Shown in pieces: positions 1 through 9,043 of a DNA stretch of 36,107 nucleotides (positions are counted from its first letter, which is position 1; the number at the start of each line of letters is the position of its first letter). Location of the stretch: assembly GCA_037968895.1 (NCBI GenBank), contig JBBKWJ010000285.1, forward strand, positions 1-36,107, written 5' to 3'. The notes beneath the pieces are model-generated. The model had not been told where the DNA came from and searched no databases. It worked only from the letters and a program-made list of their open reading frames with translations. This DNA comes from JBBKWJ01 sp037968895 (GTDB lineage Bacteria; Actinomycetota; Acidimicrobiia; Acidimicrobiales; SZUA-35). The translations under genes were made by a program, and so were the position numbers.

Positions 1-885
1 GTGGCCCGAGTAATGGGGCGCCCCGATGTCTCGGTCGTGTCGAATCCCGAGTTCCTTCGTGAAGGCACCGCGGTCGAGGACTTTCTGAAGCCAGACCGAG
101 TCGTGATTGGCTCTAACAACCAAGAAGCGTCAATCCGTGTTGCGTCGTTGTACGCCAAGGTTCCCGCACCGATCATGGTGACCGACCCTGTCTCGGCTGA
201 AACCATCAAGTACGCCTCAAACGCGTTCCTTGCCTCGAAACTCTCGTTCATTAATGCCATGGCAACGCTATGCGAGGCTGTTGGTGCTGATGTAAATGAT
301 GTCGTGCTTGGTATGGGTTACGACAAGCGCATCGGCAAAGAGTTCTTACACCCGGGCCCCGGCTGGGGCGGCAGCTGTTTCCCAAAGGACACCATCGCGC
401 TGGCCCGGATCGCCGAAGACGCAGGATACGACTTCCGTTTTCTCCGAGAGGTCCTTCGCGTTAACGAAGAGCAATTCGACCGAACGGCACAGAAAGTGAT
501 CGATGTGCTGCCCGAGGATCGATCAACCGCGACGGTCGCAGTGTGGGGTCTGACATTCAAGGCTGGCACCGACGACTTACGACAATCGCCGTCACTAGAA
601 ATAATTGACCGCGTGTTGGCCTCCGGAGCGTCAGTCAAAGCCTACGATCCGGTTATTCGGGCCCTGCCTTCGCATCCAAGCGTCGCTGTGGTCGATGATG
701 CTTACGCCGCAGTCGAGGGCGCCGATGTGCTCGTTGTACTAACCGAGTGGGACGAGTTCCGGTGGCTCGACCTCGACAAGGTGGCCGCCACGATGCCTGG
801 TCGCCACATCGTTGACGGGCGCAACATCCTCGACCGCTCGCAGCTCACTCGCCGTGGCTTCAGCTACCGAGGAATCGGCCGGTAG
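1..885 (+). CDS. ugd: UDP-glucose 6-dehydrogenase, C-terminal part (cut by window edge)
   Basis: Oxidises UDP-glucose to UDP-glucuronate with two NAD+; cytosolic, supplying precursor for surface glycans. The visible 294 residues contain the family signature NPEFLREG (residues 15-22), the central helical domain with the active-site segment GWGGSCFPKD (121-130, catalytic Cys126, codon 376-378), and the C-terminal UDP-binding domain with the WGLTFKAGTDDLR segment. The N-terminal NAD-binding Rossmann fold is missing. Family members are usually about 430-450 residues, so roughly 140 residues lie left of the window, and the GTG at position 1 is an internal codon, not a start. The stop overlaps the next gene's GTG start by one base, indicating translational coupling with the decarboxylase that uses its product. 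UDP-mannose/UDP-ManNAc dehydrogenases are related, but the adjacent UDP-glucuronate decarboxylase favours UDP-glucose. Confidence 0.93.
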   Translation: MARVMGRPDVSVVSNPEFLREGTAVEDFLKPDRVVIGSNNQEASIRVASLYAKVPAPIMVTDPVSAETIKYASNAFLASKLSFINAMATLCEAVGADVNDVVLGMGYDKRIGKEFLHPGPGWGGSCFPKDTIALARIAEDAGYDFRFLREVLRVNEEQFDRTAQKVIDVLPEDRSTATVAVWGLTFKAGTDDLRQSPSLEIIDRVLASGASVKAYDPVIRALPSHPSVAVVDDAYAAVEGADVLVVLTEWDEFRWLDLDKVAATMPGRHIVDGRNILDRSQLTRRGFSYRGIGR

Positions 886-1823
886 TGTCCCGCGTTGTAG
901 TTACCGGCGGTGCCGGTTTTCTTGGCTCCCATCTTTGTGACCGCTTGCTCGATCGGGGCGACGACGTCGTCTGCCTCGACAACCTGGTATCTGGTCGAGT
1001 CGAGAACATCGCTCATCTGTTTGGCCACGAGAAGTTCACTTTTGTGAACCACGATGTCTCAAATCATGTCTGGGTTCCCGGCGATGTCGACAAGATCATG
1101 CATCTTGCGAGTCCTGCTTCACCGGGCGACTTCAACCGCATTCCAATTCAGATCTTGAAGGTTGGCAGCCTTGGCACCCATAACTGCCTCGGCCTCGCCA
1201 AGGCCAAGGGCGCAACGTTCCACTTGAACTCCACAAGCGAGGTCTACGGCGACCCACTTGTGCACCCCCAGCCCGAAACATACTGGGGCAACGTCAACAC
1301 CATCGGGCCCCGCAGTATGTACGACGAGGCGAAACGCTTTGCTGAGGCGATGACGATGGCCTATCACCGCCATCATGGAATCGATATTCGGATTGTTCGC
1401 ACGTTCAACACATACGGCCCGCGAATGCGCCCAGACGATGGTCGTGTCGTCTCCAACTTCATTACCCAGGCTCTTCGAGGCGAACCGCTGACGATTTATG
1501 GCGACGGCAACCAGTCGCGCAGCTTTTGCTACGTCGACGACCAGATCGAAGGCCAACTTCGGCTGCTTGATTCGGACTATCAGCTACCGGTAAACATCGG
1601 CAACGAGCATGAGTTCACGATGCTCGAGCTCGCGAGGGTGGTGCAGGAGTCGTTGAACTCAAGTGTCGAGATGGTGTTCGAACCGCTTCCCGGTGACGAT
1701 CCGATGCAGCGGAAGCCCGACCTAACGGTGGCACGACGCGAGCTCGGCTGGGAACCATCGGTGCAGGTCAAAGAAGGCATCGCCGCCACTGCTGACTTCT
1801 TCGCTAAAGAGCTGAATCTGTAG
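885..1823 (+). CDS. uxs: UDP-glucuronate decarboxylase (UDP-xylose synthase), extended SDR family
   Basis: Predicted to decarboxylate UDP-glucuronate to UDP-xylose through a bound NAD+ cycle. The 312-residue protein is full length for the family. It shows the Rossmann motif TGGAGFLGS (residues 7-15), the substrate-side segment NSTSEVYGDP (115-124), and the catalytic Tyr146/Lys150 pair in SMYDEAK. The segment preceding the Tyr, NTIGPRSMYDE, resembles the UXS form (N-P-I-G-x-R-S-x-Y-D-E) more than dTDP-glucose 4,6-dehydratases. The conserved tail segment (GDDPMQRKPD, then LGWEP) is also UXS-like. The GTG start at 885 overlaps the ugd stop by one base, so the gene acts directly downstream of UDP-glucuronate formation. 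A dTDP-glucose dehydratase or UDP-glucose epimerase is less likely. Confidence 0.88.
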   Translation: MSRVVVTGGAGFLGSHLCDRLLDRGDDVVCLDNLVSGRVENIAHLFGHEKFTFVNHDVSNHVWVPGDVDKIMHLASPASPGDFNRIPIQILKVGSLGTHNCLGLAKAKGATFHLNSTSEVYGDPLVHPQPETYWGNVNTIGPRSMYDEAKRFAEAMTMAYHRHHGIDIRIVRTFNTYGPRMRPDDGRVVSNFITQALRGEPLTIYGDGNQSRSFCYVDDQIEGQLRLLDSDYQLPVNIGNEHEFTMLELARVVQESLNSSVEMVFEPLPGDDPMQRKPDLTVARRELGWEPSVQVKEGIAATADFFAKELNL

Positions 1824-1930
1824 TCATACGCTGCGGTTTGGCGCGGTTTCCGCCTGACACACGGCTGACATGATTGGGATTTCGTGGCGTGAGCCAGCCG
1901 TTTTGGTCATATCGGTGCCACACTCTTCTC

Positions 1931-3040
1931 GTGACCAAGCGAATCGCAGTCATGGTCGAGCAGTTCTGGCACCGTGTGCCGGGAGGAACGGCTCGTGCAA
2001 CCGCCGAAACACTACGGGCATTAGCCGAGGTCGACGACCTTGACCTCGTTGGCGTTGCTGCGGCCCATCGCCAATCGGCTACGCCCGCGTTTGAGTCTCC
2101 CGTGCCTGTGATGCACGCCCGCTTGCCTCGGCCGATTCTTTACGACAGCTGGCACCGACTCGGATTCCCCGCAGTTGAGCAGCTCACCGGACCAGTCGAC
2201 CTTGTATGGGCATCAGCGATGGTCGTGCCGCCGCCAACTGTCCCGATTGTGACGACCGTCCATGATCTCGATTTTCTCGACTCGCCCGAACGGCTGAGTC
2301 GCCGTGGACGGAACTTCTTTCCACTGGCGTGGGAGGTTACCCAGGCCCGCTCAACCCTCATTGTGTGCCCGAGCGAGGTCGTTGCGGCAGCGTGCGAAGC
2401 ACAAGGGGTCGCTGCCGCTCGCCTTCGAGTGGTGCCATGGGGCGTCACTATCGAGACCCCTACTGAGGCGGCAATCGATGATGCCCGGCGACGACACGAC
2501 CTTCCCGAAAGATTTGTGCTTTGGGTTGGGACTCTTGAACCGCGGAAGAATCTTCCAGGGCTAGTCGAAGCCATGCAGCAGATTCCCGACGTACCACTCG
2601 TTGTTGCTGGACCAGACGGGTGGGTGCTCGACGGTGACGGTGTGCTCAACTCTCTGGGGGAGCGGGTAATACGAGTCGGCAAAGTCGATGATGCTGACCT
2701 TCGCTCCCTTTATGCAGCAGCAAGCGCATTCGTGCTCCCGTCATTCGCTGAGGGGTTTGGACTTCCGGTGCTCGAAGCGATGTCGCAAGGCACCCCCGTG
2801 ATTACTTCGCGGGGAACCGCAACCGAAGAGGTTGCATGCGACGCTGCCATTCTTATCGACCCGAAAGACACCGCTGGCATCGCGGCCGCAATACGTAGCG
2901 TCTTCGATGATCCCGAACTGGCCAGTTCGCTGGGAGCTAAGGGTAGAGAACAGGCCCTCAAGTGCAGCTGGCACGTGACGGGGCAGAGGTACGCGGCGTT
3001 GTTTGACGAGGCGATTGAACTCGGCACCCGTTCGAAGTGA
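1931..3040 (+). CDS. GT4-family glycosyltransferase
   Basis: Cytosolic GT-B fold retaining glycosyltransferase, presumably adding a sugar from a nucleotide donor to a lipid-linked or surface glycan. The GTG at 1931 is preferred because translation from there gives a normal first beta strand (TKRIAVMVEQF); the in-frame region before it looks non-coding. An ATG at 1952 is an alternative. Product about 369 residues. The C-terminal donor-binding domain shows VGTLEPRKN and the E-x7-E motif in EGFGLPVLE (Glu274 and Glu282). It follows uxs after a 107-bp gap in which I see no convincing promoter or terminator, and its stop overlaps the next glycosyltransferase by 4 bp (GTGA). Donor and acceptor cannot be read from the sequence; mannosyl- or xylosyl-transfer would fit the neighbours. 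Confidence 0.85.
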   Translation: MTKRIAVMVEQFWHRVPGGTARATAETLRALAEVDDLDLVGVAAAHRQSATPAFESPVPVMHARLPRPILYDSWHRLGFPAVEQLTGPVDLVWASAMVVPPPTVPIVTTVHDLDFLDSPERLSRRGRNFFPLAWEVTQARSTLIVCPSEVVAAACEAQGVAAARLRVVPWGVTIETPTEAAIDDARRRHDLPERFVLWVGTLEPRKNLPGLVEAMQQIPDVPLVVAGPDGWVLDGDGVLNSLGERVIRVGKVDDADLRSLYAAASAFVLPSFAEGFGLPVLEAMSQGTPVITSRGTATEEVACDAAILIDPKDTAGIAAAIRSVFDDPELASSLGAKGREQALKCSWHVTGQRYAALFDEAIELGTRSK

Positions 3041-4155
3041 GTCGGGTGCAGCCGGTCGTCGGCATCAATCTTCTTTGGCTCGTACCCGGCACCGTTGGCG
3101 GAAGTGAAGAATCTACAATCCGCTCACTGGGCGCAGTTTCGTCGTGTGCAAACGGCGATTTCAGGCTCCGGGCCTACGTAAGGCCTGAGCTTCTCGACGC
3201 CCACCCCGAGCTGGCCGATGTGCTTGACGCGGTCGTTGTCCCGGGGCCGCTAAGTAGCAAACCAGCGCGAGTCGCAGCGGAGAACACCTGGCTCAGCGTC
3301 GTGAGTCGGTCCGATGACCTCGTGCATCACGCGGGCGGAGCCGTGACCTTTACAGGTCTTGGTCCGATGATTGCGACGATTCACGATCTGCAGCCACTCG
3401 ATCTGCCAGAAAATTTCTCGTGGCTAAAGCGTCGGTGGTTGGGGGCCTTGTTGCCGCTCACTGTGAAACGGGCTCGACGCATTATTGTGCCATCCCAATT
3501 CACTGCGTCCCGTTGCGTAGCTGTGTTGGGTGCAGACACGCAGCAGCTCGCAGTTGTGCCCCATGGTTACGAGGCTGGCGTCGTCGGTTCGTTGCCATCA
3601 GAGCTCGCAGGAGCCCAGTACATACTTCTGCCTGGTATTGCATACCCGCACAAGCGTCATATCGATGCTTTCAACGCGCTCGTCGATCTCAGAGTTGACT
3701 ATCCCGACCTACAACTTGTGTTCACAGGCCGACCGGCGCAGGAAACGCCAGCTCTGCGGCAAGCGGTAGGGGACGCTCGCCTCGAGTACGCCGTTCATTT
3801 CCTTGGGCGGGTCGATGCCGGTGTACTTAATGCCCTGTATGCCAATGCGGTGGCCCTCGTCTTCCCTTCTCTCTACGAAGGGTTCGGCTACCCCGCGCTT
3901 GAGGCGATGGCCCATAGTTGTCCCGTTATCGCCGCTGATGGTGGTGCGGTCAGGGAAGTTGTCGGTGAGGCGGGGTTGTTCGTCGCTCAACGCAGTCCGG
4001 ATCAGATTGCTCGTGCCGTCCGTACATTGCTGGACGACCCCGAGCGGGCCGACGCGCTGCGTCAGCGGGGTCAGGCGAAGGCGACAGAATTCACCTACCG
4101 TGCTAACGGCGAAGCGATCGCCAGCGTCTATCGTGACGAACTCGGCCTCGCCTGA
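3037..4155 (+). CDS. GT4-family glycosyltransferase
   Basis: A second GT-B glycosyltransferase, 372 residues, starting with GTG inside the stop codon of the preceding transferase (4-bp overlap), so the two are almost certainly translated together. The N-terminal half contains GxGGSEES-like acceptor-side sequence (GTVGGSEES near residue 18) and IATIHDLQPLDLP typical of GT4 enzymes. The C-terminal half has LLPGIAYPHKRH and the E-x7-E motif EGFGYPALE (Glu281 and Glu289), followed by CPVIAADGGAVREVVGEAG. Its overall architecture matches its upstream neighbour, suggesting paralogues acting on successive sugars. The specific sugar cannot be assigned. Confidence 0.87.
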   Translation: MSRVQPVVGINLLWLVPGTVGGSEESTIRSLGAVSSCANGDFRLRAYVRPELLDAHPELADVLDAVVVPGPLSSKPARVAAENTWLSVVSRSDDLVHHAGGAVTFTGLGPMIATIHDLQPLDLPENFSWLKRRWLGALLPLTVKRARRIIVPSQFTASRCVAVLGADTQQLAVVPHGYEAGVVGSLPSELAGAQYILLPGIAYPHKRHIDAFNALVDLRVDYPDLQLVFTGRPAQETPALRQAVGDARLEYAVHFLGRVDAGVLNALYANAVALVFPSLYEGFGYPALEAMAHSCPVIAADGGAVREVVGEAGLFVAQRSPDQIARAVRTLLDDPERADALRQRGQAKATEFTYRANGEAIASVYRDELGLA

Positions 4156-4160
4156 CTCCT

Positions 4161-5393
4161 ATGCGCCTTCTCTTTCTTTGTCCCCATTTCGATCCAGATC
4201 TTCACGCCGCCACCGGCGAGGTCATGACCCGCTTGGTGCATGCATTGCACGATCGGGGACACGAGATCAATGTGGTCACGAGCCTTCCGTGGTACCGCGA
4301 GCATGATGTTGAAGCCGAGTGGCGCGGCCGGCCGTGGCGCCGAGAGAAGACCGCGTTCGGTTCAGTGACGAGGGTTTGGCCCTTCCCTACCAACAAGTCG
4401 AACATCCCGGCCCGAGCTGGCGGTTTTGCCGGATTCAACGCGCTCGTTCTTGGCGCCGCACTGGCGTCTGGCCGACCGGATGTTGTGCTCGCGATGAGCC
4501 CACCGATCGTGATTGGCGATGCCGGTTGGCTTGCGGCAAAACGATTCAGGGTTCCGTTCGTATTCAACGTGCAAGACATCTTTCCTGATGTTGCTGTCGA
4601 TCTAGGCGCCCTGTCGAACGAGCGCGTAATCAAGGCCGCTCAGCGTTATGAGCGTTCGCTATACGCACGGGCCGACGCAGTGACCGTCTTGTCACAGGAC
4701 CAGGCCGACAACGTGAAAGCCAAAATCGCCGCCTCAGGTGCAACAACAGAGGTTGAGATAATCCATAACTTCGTCGACCTCAATCGCATCACTGTCACCG
4801 ATCGGATCAACTCGTTCCGGGCTGACCGAGGGATCGGCGACAACTTTGTTGTCGGCTATTCCGGAAACGTTGGTCTATCGCAATCCTTTGACCTTGTTCG
4901 TCACGCGGCCGAGGCCTTCGCTGCAGAGTCAGAGATCACGTTTCTTATCAACGGCGAAGGAGCGGCTCGGCCGGAGGTCGATGCGTGGGCCGCCACGATG
5001 GACAATGTTCTCACCGGTGACTTTGTTCCTCGCGGCGAGGTGAGTCAGGCGCTCGGTGCGATTGATCTGCATCTTGTGCTTCTCAAGCGGGGTCTAGCCA
5101 AATCGTCGACCCCTTCTAAGCTGTATGGCATCCTCGCCGCTGGGCGTCCGGTCCTCGCTGCGATTGACGTCGGCTCTGAAGTGGCGGCGACGATTGCCGC
5201 CGCTGACTGCGGCCGCTCCGTTGCTCCTGAAGATCCTGAACTGTTCGTGGCTGCACTGCACGAGATGTTGAGCGACCGCCGTGAGCTTCGCGCCCAGGGC
5301 AAACGAGCGAGAGAGTTCATCGAAACCTGGATGACCCCAGAGGCACAGGCTGAGGCCTACGAACAGCTATTTGTCCGGCTCACGAGTCGGTGA
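4161..5393 (+). CDS. GT4-family glycosyltransferase, WcaI/WbuB-like
   Basis: 410-residue GT-B glycosyltransferase of the type annotated as colanic-acid WcaI or WbuB-like. Features are the N-terminal strand MRLLFLCPHFDPD followed by a TGEVMTRLVHALHDRGHEI segment, the conserved FNVQDIFPDVAVDLG region near residue 135, and a donor-domain start VVGYSGNVGLSQ. The C-terminal segment KSSTPSKLYGILAAGRPVLA replaces the classical E-x7-E surroundings in this subgroup. The ATG at 4161 lies 5 bases after the previous stop, so it belongs to the same operon. Likely role: transfer of a sugar or amino-sugar during assembly of an exopolysaccharide repeat unit at the cytoplasmic face of the membrane. No transmembrane segment is evident. 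Confidence 0.86.
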   Translation: MRLLFLCPHFDPDLHAATGEVMTRLVHALHDRGHEINVVTSLPWYREHDVEAEWRGRPWRREKTAFGSVTRVWPFPTNKSNIPARAGGFAGFNALVLGAALASGRPDVVLAMSPPIVIGDAGWLAAKRFRVPFVFNVQDIFPDVAVDLGALSNERVIKAAQRYERSLYARADAVTVLSQDQADNVKAKIAASGATTEVEIIHNFVDLNRITVTDRINSFRADRGIGDNFVVGYSGNVGLSQSFDLVRHAAEAFAAESEITFLINGEGAARPEVDAWAATMDNVLTGDFVPRGEVSQALGAIDLHLVLLKRGLAKSSTPSKLYGILAAGRPVLAAIDVGSEVAATIAAADCGRSVAPEDPELFVAALHEMLSDRRELRAQGKRAREFIETWMTPEAQAEAYEQLFVRLTSR

Positions 5394-5471
5394 GATTCAA
5401 GAACGGCGTTCGCCTCGTCGATAGAAATAGATAGCGTGGACCGACGCTGGTCAGCGTATTCGCCGAATGAT

Positions 5472-5475
5472 GGAG
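5472..5475 (+). promoter_or_regulatory. Ribosome binding site fixing the start of the sugar nucleotidyltransferase
   Basis: GGAG lies 5 bases before the ATG at 5481. This favours 5481 over the in-frame upstream start at 5436, whose extra 15 residues match nothing in the family. Confidence 0.7.
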
Positions 5476-5480
5476 TTGGA

Positions 5481-6488
5481 ATGAAAGCAGTCGTACTCGT
5501 CGGAGGATTCGGTACTCGATTGCGGCCGCTCACTCTGTCGCGGCCAAAGCAGATGTTGCCGCTAAACGGACAGACAATGCTTGAGCGGGTAATCACGACG
5601 TTGGCCAGCCATGGCGTCGATGAGGCCGTTCTTGCGCTTGGCTACAGGCCCGAGGTGTTCACCGATGCGTTTCCCGATGGGGTTATCGCCGGGGTGAAGA
5701 TGCACTACGCGGTCGAGCCAGAGCCGCTTGACACTGCGGGAGCAATAGGCTTCGCCGCCCGGGCTGCCGGTTTCAGCGAAACCTTCATTGCGGTCAACGG
5801 CGACGTGCTCACCGATATTGATGTCGGAGCTTTAGTTGCGAAACACCGTGAGTGGGGCGGCGAAGGAACGATTGCTTTGACTCCTGTCGATGACCCATCA
5901 CGATTCGGTGTTGTGCCGATCGACGGCGACAACCGGGTTGAGGCATTCATCGAGAAGCCGCCAGCCGACGAGGCGCCAAGCAACTGGATCAACGCAGGAA
6001 CCTATGTGCTTGAGGCCTCAGTCCTCGATCGCATCCCAGAAGGTCAACGCGTCTCTATCGAGCGCCAGGTCTTCCCGGCAATGGTCGCCGAAGGGCGACT
6101 CTTCGCGCTGCAGTCAGACGCCTACTGGGTCGATGCTGGTACGCCCGAGAGCTACCTAAAGGTCGCTCTTGACCTCGTGACCGGCACTCGAAGTGCCGAG
6201 TCTGCCATCGCCAGCTCGGCCGATGTCAGCCCATCTGCGGCAATTGAAGCCTCAATCGTCGAAGCTGATGCATCGATTGGTTCTCATGCGGTTGTGACTC
6301 GGTCAATGATCCACGCCGGAGCCAAAATCGGAGCCGAGGCGCAGATCATCGACTCGATCGTCGGACCGGGCGCCTGTATTGGCGCAGGAGCAAAGCTCAC
6401 GAACCAGACGGTGATCGGTGATGGCGAAGTCATTGGCGATGGCGTCGTTCTCGACTCGGCCAAGGTGCCAGAAGACTCCGCAGCCTAA
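5481..6488 (+). CDS. NDP-sugar pyrophosphorylase, probably mannose-1-phosphate guanylyltransferase
   Basis: Forms a nucleotide sugar from an NTP and a sugar 1-phosphate. The 335-residue product (ATG 5481) starts with the nucleotidyltransferase signature VLVGGFGTRLRPLT (residues 6-18) and K23. It continues with VNGDVLTDID (Asp108 as metal ligand) and FIEKP (156-160). From about residue 240 there are hexapeptide repeats (for example ADASIGS, GAKIGAE, GACIGAG, GEVIGDG) that form a left-handed beta-helix. This two-domain layout is that of actinobacterial GDP-mannose pyrophosphorylase-like enzymes. Glucose-1-phosphate thymidylyl- or uridylyltransferase cannot be excluded by motif alone. It ends the + strand glycan run, 87 bp after the last glycosyltransferase, and is convergent with the helicase operon, with only 11 bases between the stops. 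Confidence 0.82.
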   Translation: MKAVVLVGGFGTRLRPLTLSRPKQMLPLNGQTMLERVITTLASHGVDEAVLALGYRPEVFTDAFPDGVIAGVKMHYAVEPEPLDTAGAIGFAARAAGFSETFIAVNGDVLTDIDVGALVAKHREWGGEGTIALTPVDDPSRFGVVPIDGDNRVEAFIEKPPADEAPSNWINAGTYVLEASVLDRIPEGQRVSIERQVFPAMVAEGRLFALQSDAYWVDAGTPESYLKVALDLVTGTRSAESAIASSADVSPSAAIEASIVEADASIGSHAVVTRSMIHAGAKIGAEAQIIDSIVGPGACIGAGAKLTNQTVIGDGEVIGDGVVLDSAKVPEDSAA

Positions 6489-6499
6489 ATGAGGGCAAC

Positions 6500-9043
6500 C
6501 TAAAGCTTCGCGATCTTCTCGATCGATAGCACAGCCCGGCCAAGTTCGTCGCTCAACTCACCGTTGACGCGCCCGACAACACGCCATTCGAAGTGGTCGT
6601 CAGGATCGGCGATGATCTGCGTAACGGTGCCGCTGTCGACGTCGTAGCTGAAATATTCCGGTGATCGTGCCGACGGACCGTTGTCGATGGCGTTGTATGT
6701 CTCCCAATAGTCGGCCATCGCCGCCTCTAGTGCGTCGGCGTCGAGACCGGGCTTGGTGAGCCGTTGGTTTGGCTCGAGGTCTCGAAGGGTAGCAAGCTCT
6801 CGATATCGCCTTCGAGCGAGAAGCTGAACCCATCGAAACGCCTCGTTGCGAACCATGATGCGAAAGGCTCGGGGCCGCGTCGTGACCGCAACAAGCTCGG
6901 CCTCATCGTCGGCAGAGCCGAGATCGGCATCGGGGTTAAGGAGCCGTTCCCACTCATCAATCAGACTTGAGTCGACTTGCCTGACCAGCACGCCGAGCCA
7001 GTCGATGAGGTCGTCGATCTCATCGGTCTTGGAGTCGTCAGGAATGTTCTGGATCATCGCTTTGTAGACATCGCTCAAGTAGCGGAGCACCGCTCCCTCT
7101 GAACGCTTGAGGTTGTATCGACCAATGAATTCCTTGAAGGTCATCGACTGTTCGTAGAACTCTCGAACAATCGACTTCGGCTTGATATTGTCTGAGCCGA
7201 CCCATGGGTGTTTGACTCTGAACTGATCGAAGCTGTCGTAGAGCCACTCGCGATTTGGCATCGGTGGTTTGACTTCGGCGAGCCGATCCATTCGCTCGTC
7301 GTATTCGACCCCAGCGGCCTTCAGCTCGCCGAGCAGCTCCTGCTTCGCCAGGTTCACTTGCGCCGCGATGATGACGCCTGGAGATTCGAGAACGGACTCG
7401 ACGATCGTTAGCGCGTCGAGTGTGTATGTGTCGCCTTCTGGATCGATTGACTCGATTGCTTCAACGGCCCAGAGTGACAGTGGCTGATGAAGAGCAAAAT
7501 TGTCTTGAAGGTCGAGCATGACACGGACGAGCCGGCCCTGATCGTCTGGTTCATCGAGGACTTCGAGAAGCTCGGCCTCGAGCAGCGACCGGTAGATCGA
7601 TATTGATCGTCTGATGTGCTGGCGCTTGCGTTTGCGCGGCTCGTGATTGTCTTGGAGCAAGTTCTTGACTGCGCCGCAGCCGTCGCCAGGACGATCGAGC
7701 AGCGTCATGATCATTTGGTGGTTTACGTTGAAGCTCGACCGCATAGCCTCTGGCTTGCCGGTCATCAGCTTGGTGAACGTGTCTTCGGTCCAGTGGGCGT
7801 AGCCCCGATCCGGCTGCTTCTTCTTGACTAGCTTCTTCTTTTTCTTTGCGTCGGTGGCTGCTTTACCTGCTGCAATCTCGTTTTCGACAACGTGGGCCGG
7901 AGCCTGCACCCACACGTGGCCTTCGTCGTCGAAGCCTTTGCGTCCGGCACGGCCCGCGATCTGGGCGAACTCTCGGTTAGTCAGAATGCGCGTTGAGGTT
8001 CCGTCGTACTTGTGCAGCTGCGTGAACAGCACTGAGCGAATCGGCACATTGACTCCAACGCCGAGCGTGTCAGTGCCGCAAATGATTTTGAGCAGTCCCT
8101 GCTGGGCCAGTTTCTCCATGAGGAGCCGGTATTTCGGGAGCAGGCCAGCGTGATGCACGCCAATGCCACCCATCACCAGACGACGTAGATCCTTGCCGAT
8201 TGGTGAGTCGAATCTGAAGCTACCAACTGCCTGTTTCACCAACACTTTTTCGTCTTTGGTCAGGGGATCGAGCGACAGGTAACCCTGGGCCGCTTCGGTT
8301 GCGTCTCGTTGAGTGAAATGCACAACGTAGATAGGGGCTCGATCGGTCTTGAGTAGGTCTTGGATGGATTGGTGAATCGTTGTCCGGCGATACTCGAAGG
8401 CGAGCGGGACGGGCCGCTGCGCCGACTGAACGAGCACGGTCTCTCGGCCGGTTCGATTGGTGAGGTCGCGCTCGAAGAACTCGGTGGAGCCGAGCGTTGC
8501 TGACATCAGCAAGAACTGGCAGTGGTTGAGTTCGAGCAGGGGTGTTTGCCACGCCATGCCCCGTTGAGGGTCGCCGTAGTAGTGGAACTCGTCCATGATC
8601 ACGACGTCGATGTCAGTGTTTGCGCCGTCGCGAAGCGCCCAGTTGGCGAGAATCTCAGCCGTGCAACATAGAATCGGCGCATCGGGGTTGACGCTCGCAT
8701 CGCCGGTGATCATGCCAACTCGGTCGGAGCCGAAGTCTCGACAGAGGGCAAAGAACTTCTCCGAAACGAGCGCCTTGATGGGGGCGGTGTAAATGCTCCG
8801 CTTGTCTGCGGCGAGAGCGGCGAAGTGCAAGGCCAACGCAACGGTCGACTTGCCGGAGCCAGTTGGCGTATTGAGGATCACGTTGTTGTCGGCGAGGAGC
8901 TCGAGAATGGCTTCTTCTTGGGCCTCGTAGAGCGCGAGCCCTTGGCTTGCGGTGTAGTCGATGAACGCGTCGAGGAGCGCGTCTGGGTCCGGGGCCGGCG
9001 GCATGAACCGCAGAATCGGGGGAAGGTTGTCGACGTCGCTCAC
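6500..9043 (-). CDS. Ski2-like DEAD/DEAH-box helicase with DUF3516-type C-terminus
   Basis: Predicted ATP-dependent RNA or DNA helicase of about 847 residues. From the GTG start at 9043 it shows Walker A TPTGSGKS (residues 59-66), motif II DEFH (151-154), motif III SAT (181-183) and motif VI QIAGRAGRKG (361-370). A lysine-rich linker (KKKKKLVKKK) follows. The long C-terminal region is the part called DUF3516 in actinobacterial homologues. GTG 9043 is chosen because it overlaps the stop of the upstream CoA-transferase gene as GTGA. ATG 9055 is an alternative adding four residues, and a 37-residue longer frame is just antisense extension. It is the last gene of the cofE operon. The substrate is unknown; relatives of Ski2/Mtr4 suggest RNA, but this is inference. 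Confidence 0.9.
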   Translation of the reverse strand: MSDVDNLPPILRFMPPAPDPDALLDAFIDYTASQGLALYEAQEEAILELLADNNVILNTPTGSGKSTVALALHFAALAADKRSIYTAPIKALVSEKFFALCRDFGSDRVGMITGDASVNPDAPILCCTAEILANWALRDGANTDIDVVIMDEFHYYGDPQRGMAWQTPLLELNHCQFLLMSATLGSTEFFERDLTNRTGRETVLVQSAQRPVPLAFEYRRTTIHQSIQDLLKTDRAPIYVVHFTQRDATEAAQGYLSLDPLTKDEKVLVKQAVGSFRFDSPIGKDLRRLVMGGIGVHHAGLLPKYRLLMEKLAQQGLLKIICGTDTLGVGVNVPIRSVLFTQLHKYDGTSTRILTNREFAQIAGRAGRKGFDDEGHVWVQAPAHVVENEIAAGKAATDAKKKKKLVKKKQPDRGYAHWTEDTFTKLMTGKPEAMRSSFNVNHQMIMTLLDRPGDGCGAVKNLLQDNHEPRKRKRQHIRRSISIYRSLLEAELLEVLDEPDDQGRLVRVMLDLQDNFALHQPLSLWAVEAIESIDPEGDTYTLDALTIVESVLESPGVIIAAQVNLAKQELLGELKAAGVEYDERMDRLAEVKPPMPNREWLYDSFDQFRVKHPWVGSDNIKPKSIVREFYEQSMTFKEFIGRYNLKRSEGAVLRYLSDVYKAMIQNIPDDSKTDEIDDLIDWLGVLVRQVDSSLIDEWERLLNPDADLGSADDEAELVAVTTRPRAFRIMVRNEAFRWVQLLARRRYRELATLRDLEPNQRLTKPGLDADALEAAMADYWETYNAIDNGPSARSPEYFSYDVDSGTVTQIIADPDDHFEWRVVGRVNGELSDELGRAVLSIEKIAKL

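Noticed and set aside
946..1052. Short minus-strand frame overlapping ugd and uxs
   Set aside because: It lies opposite well-identified genes and shows no recognisable domain or ribosome binding site.
1874..1930. N-terminal extension of the first glycosyltransferase frame
   Set aside because: The 19 extra residues do not resemble a GT4 N-terminus, whereas translation from GTG 1931 begins directly at the first beta strand.
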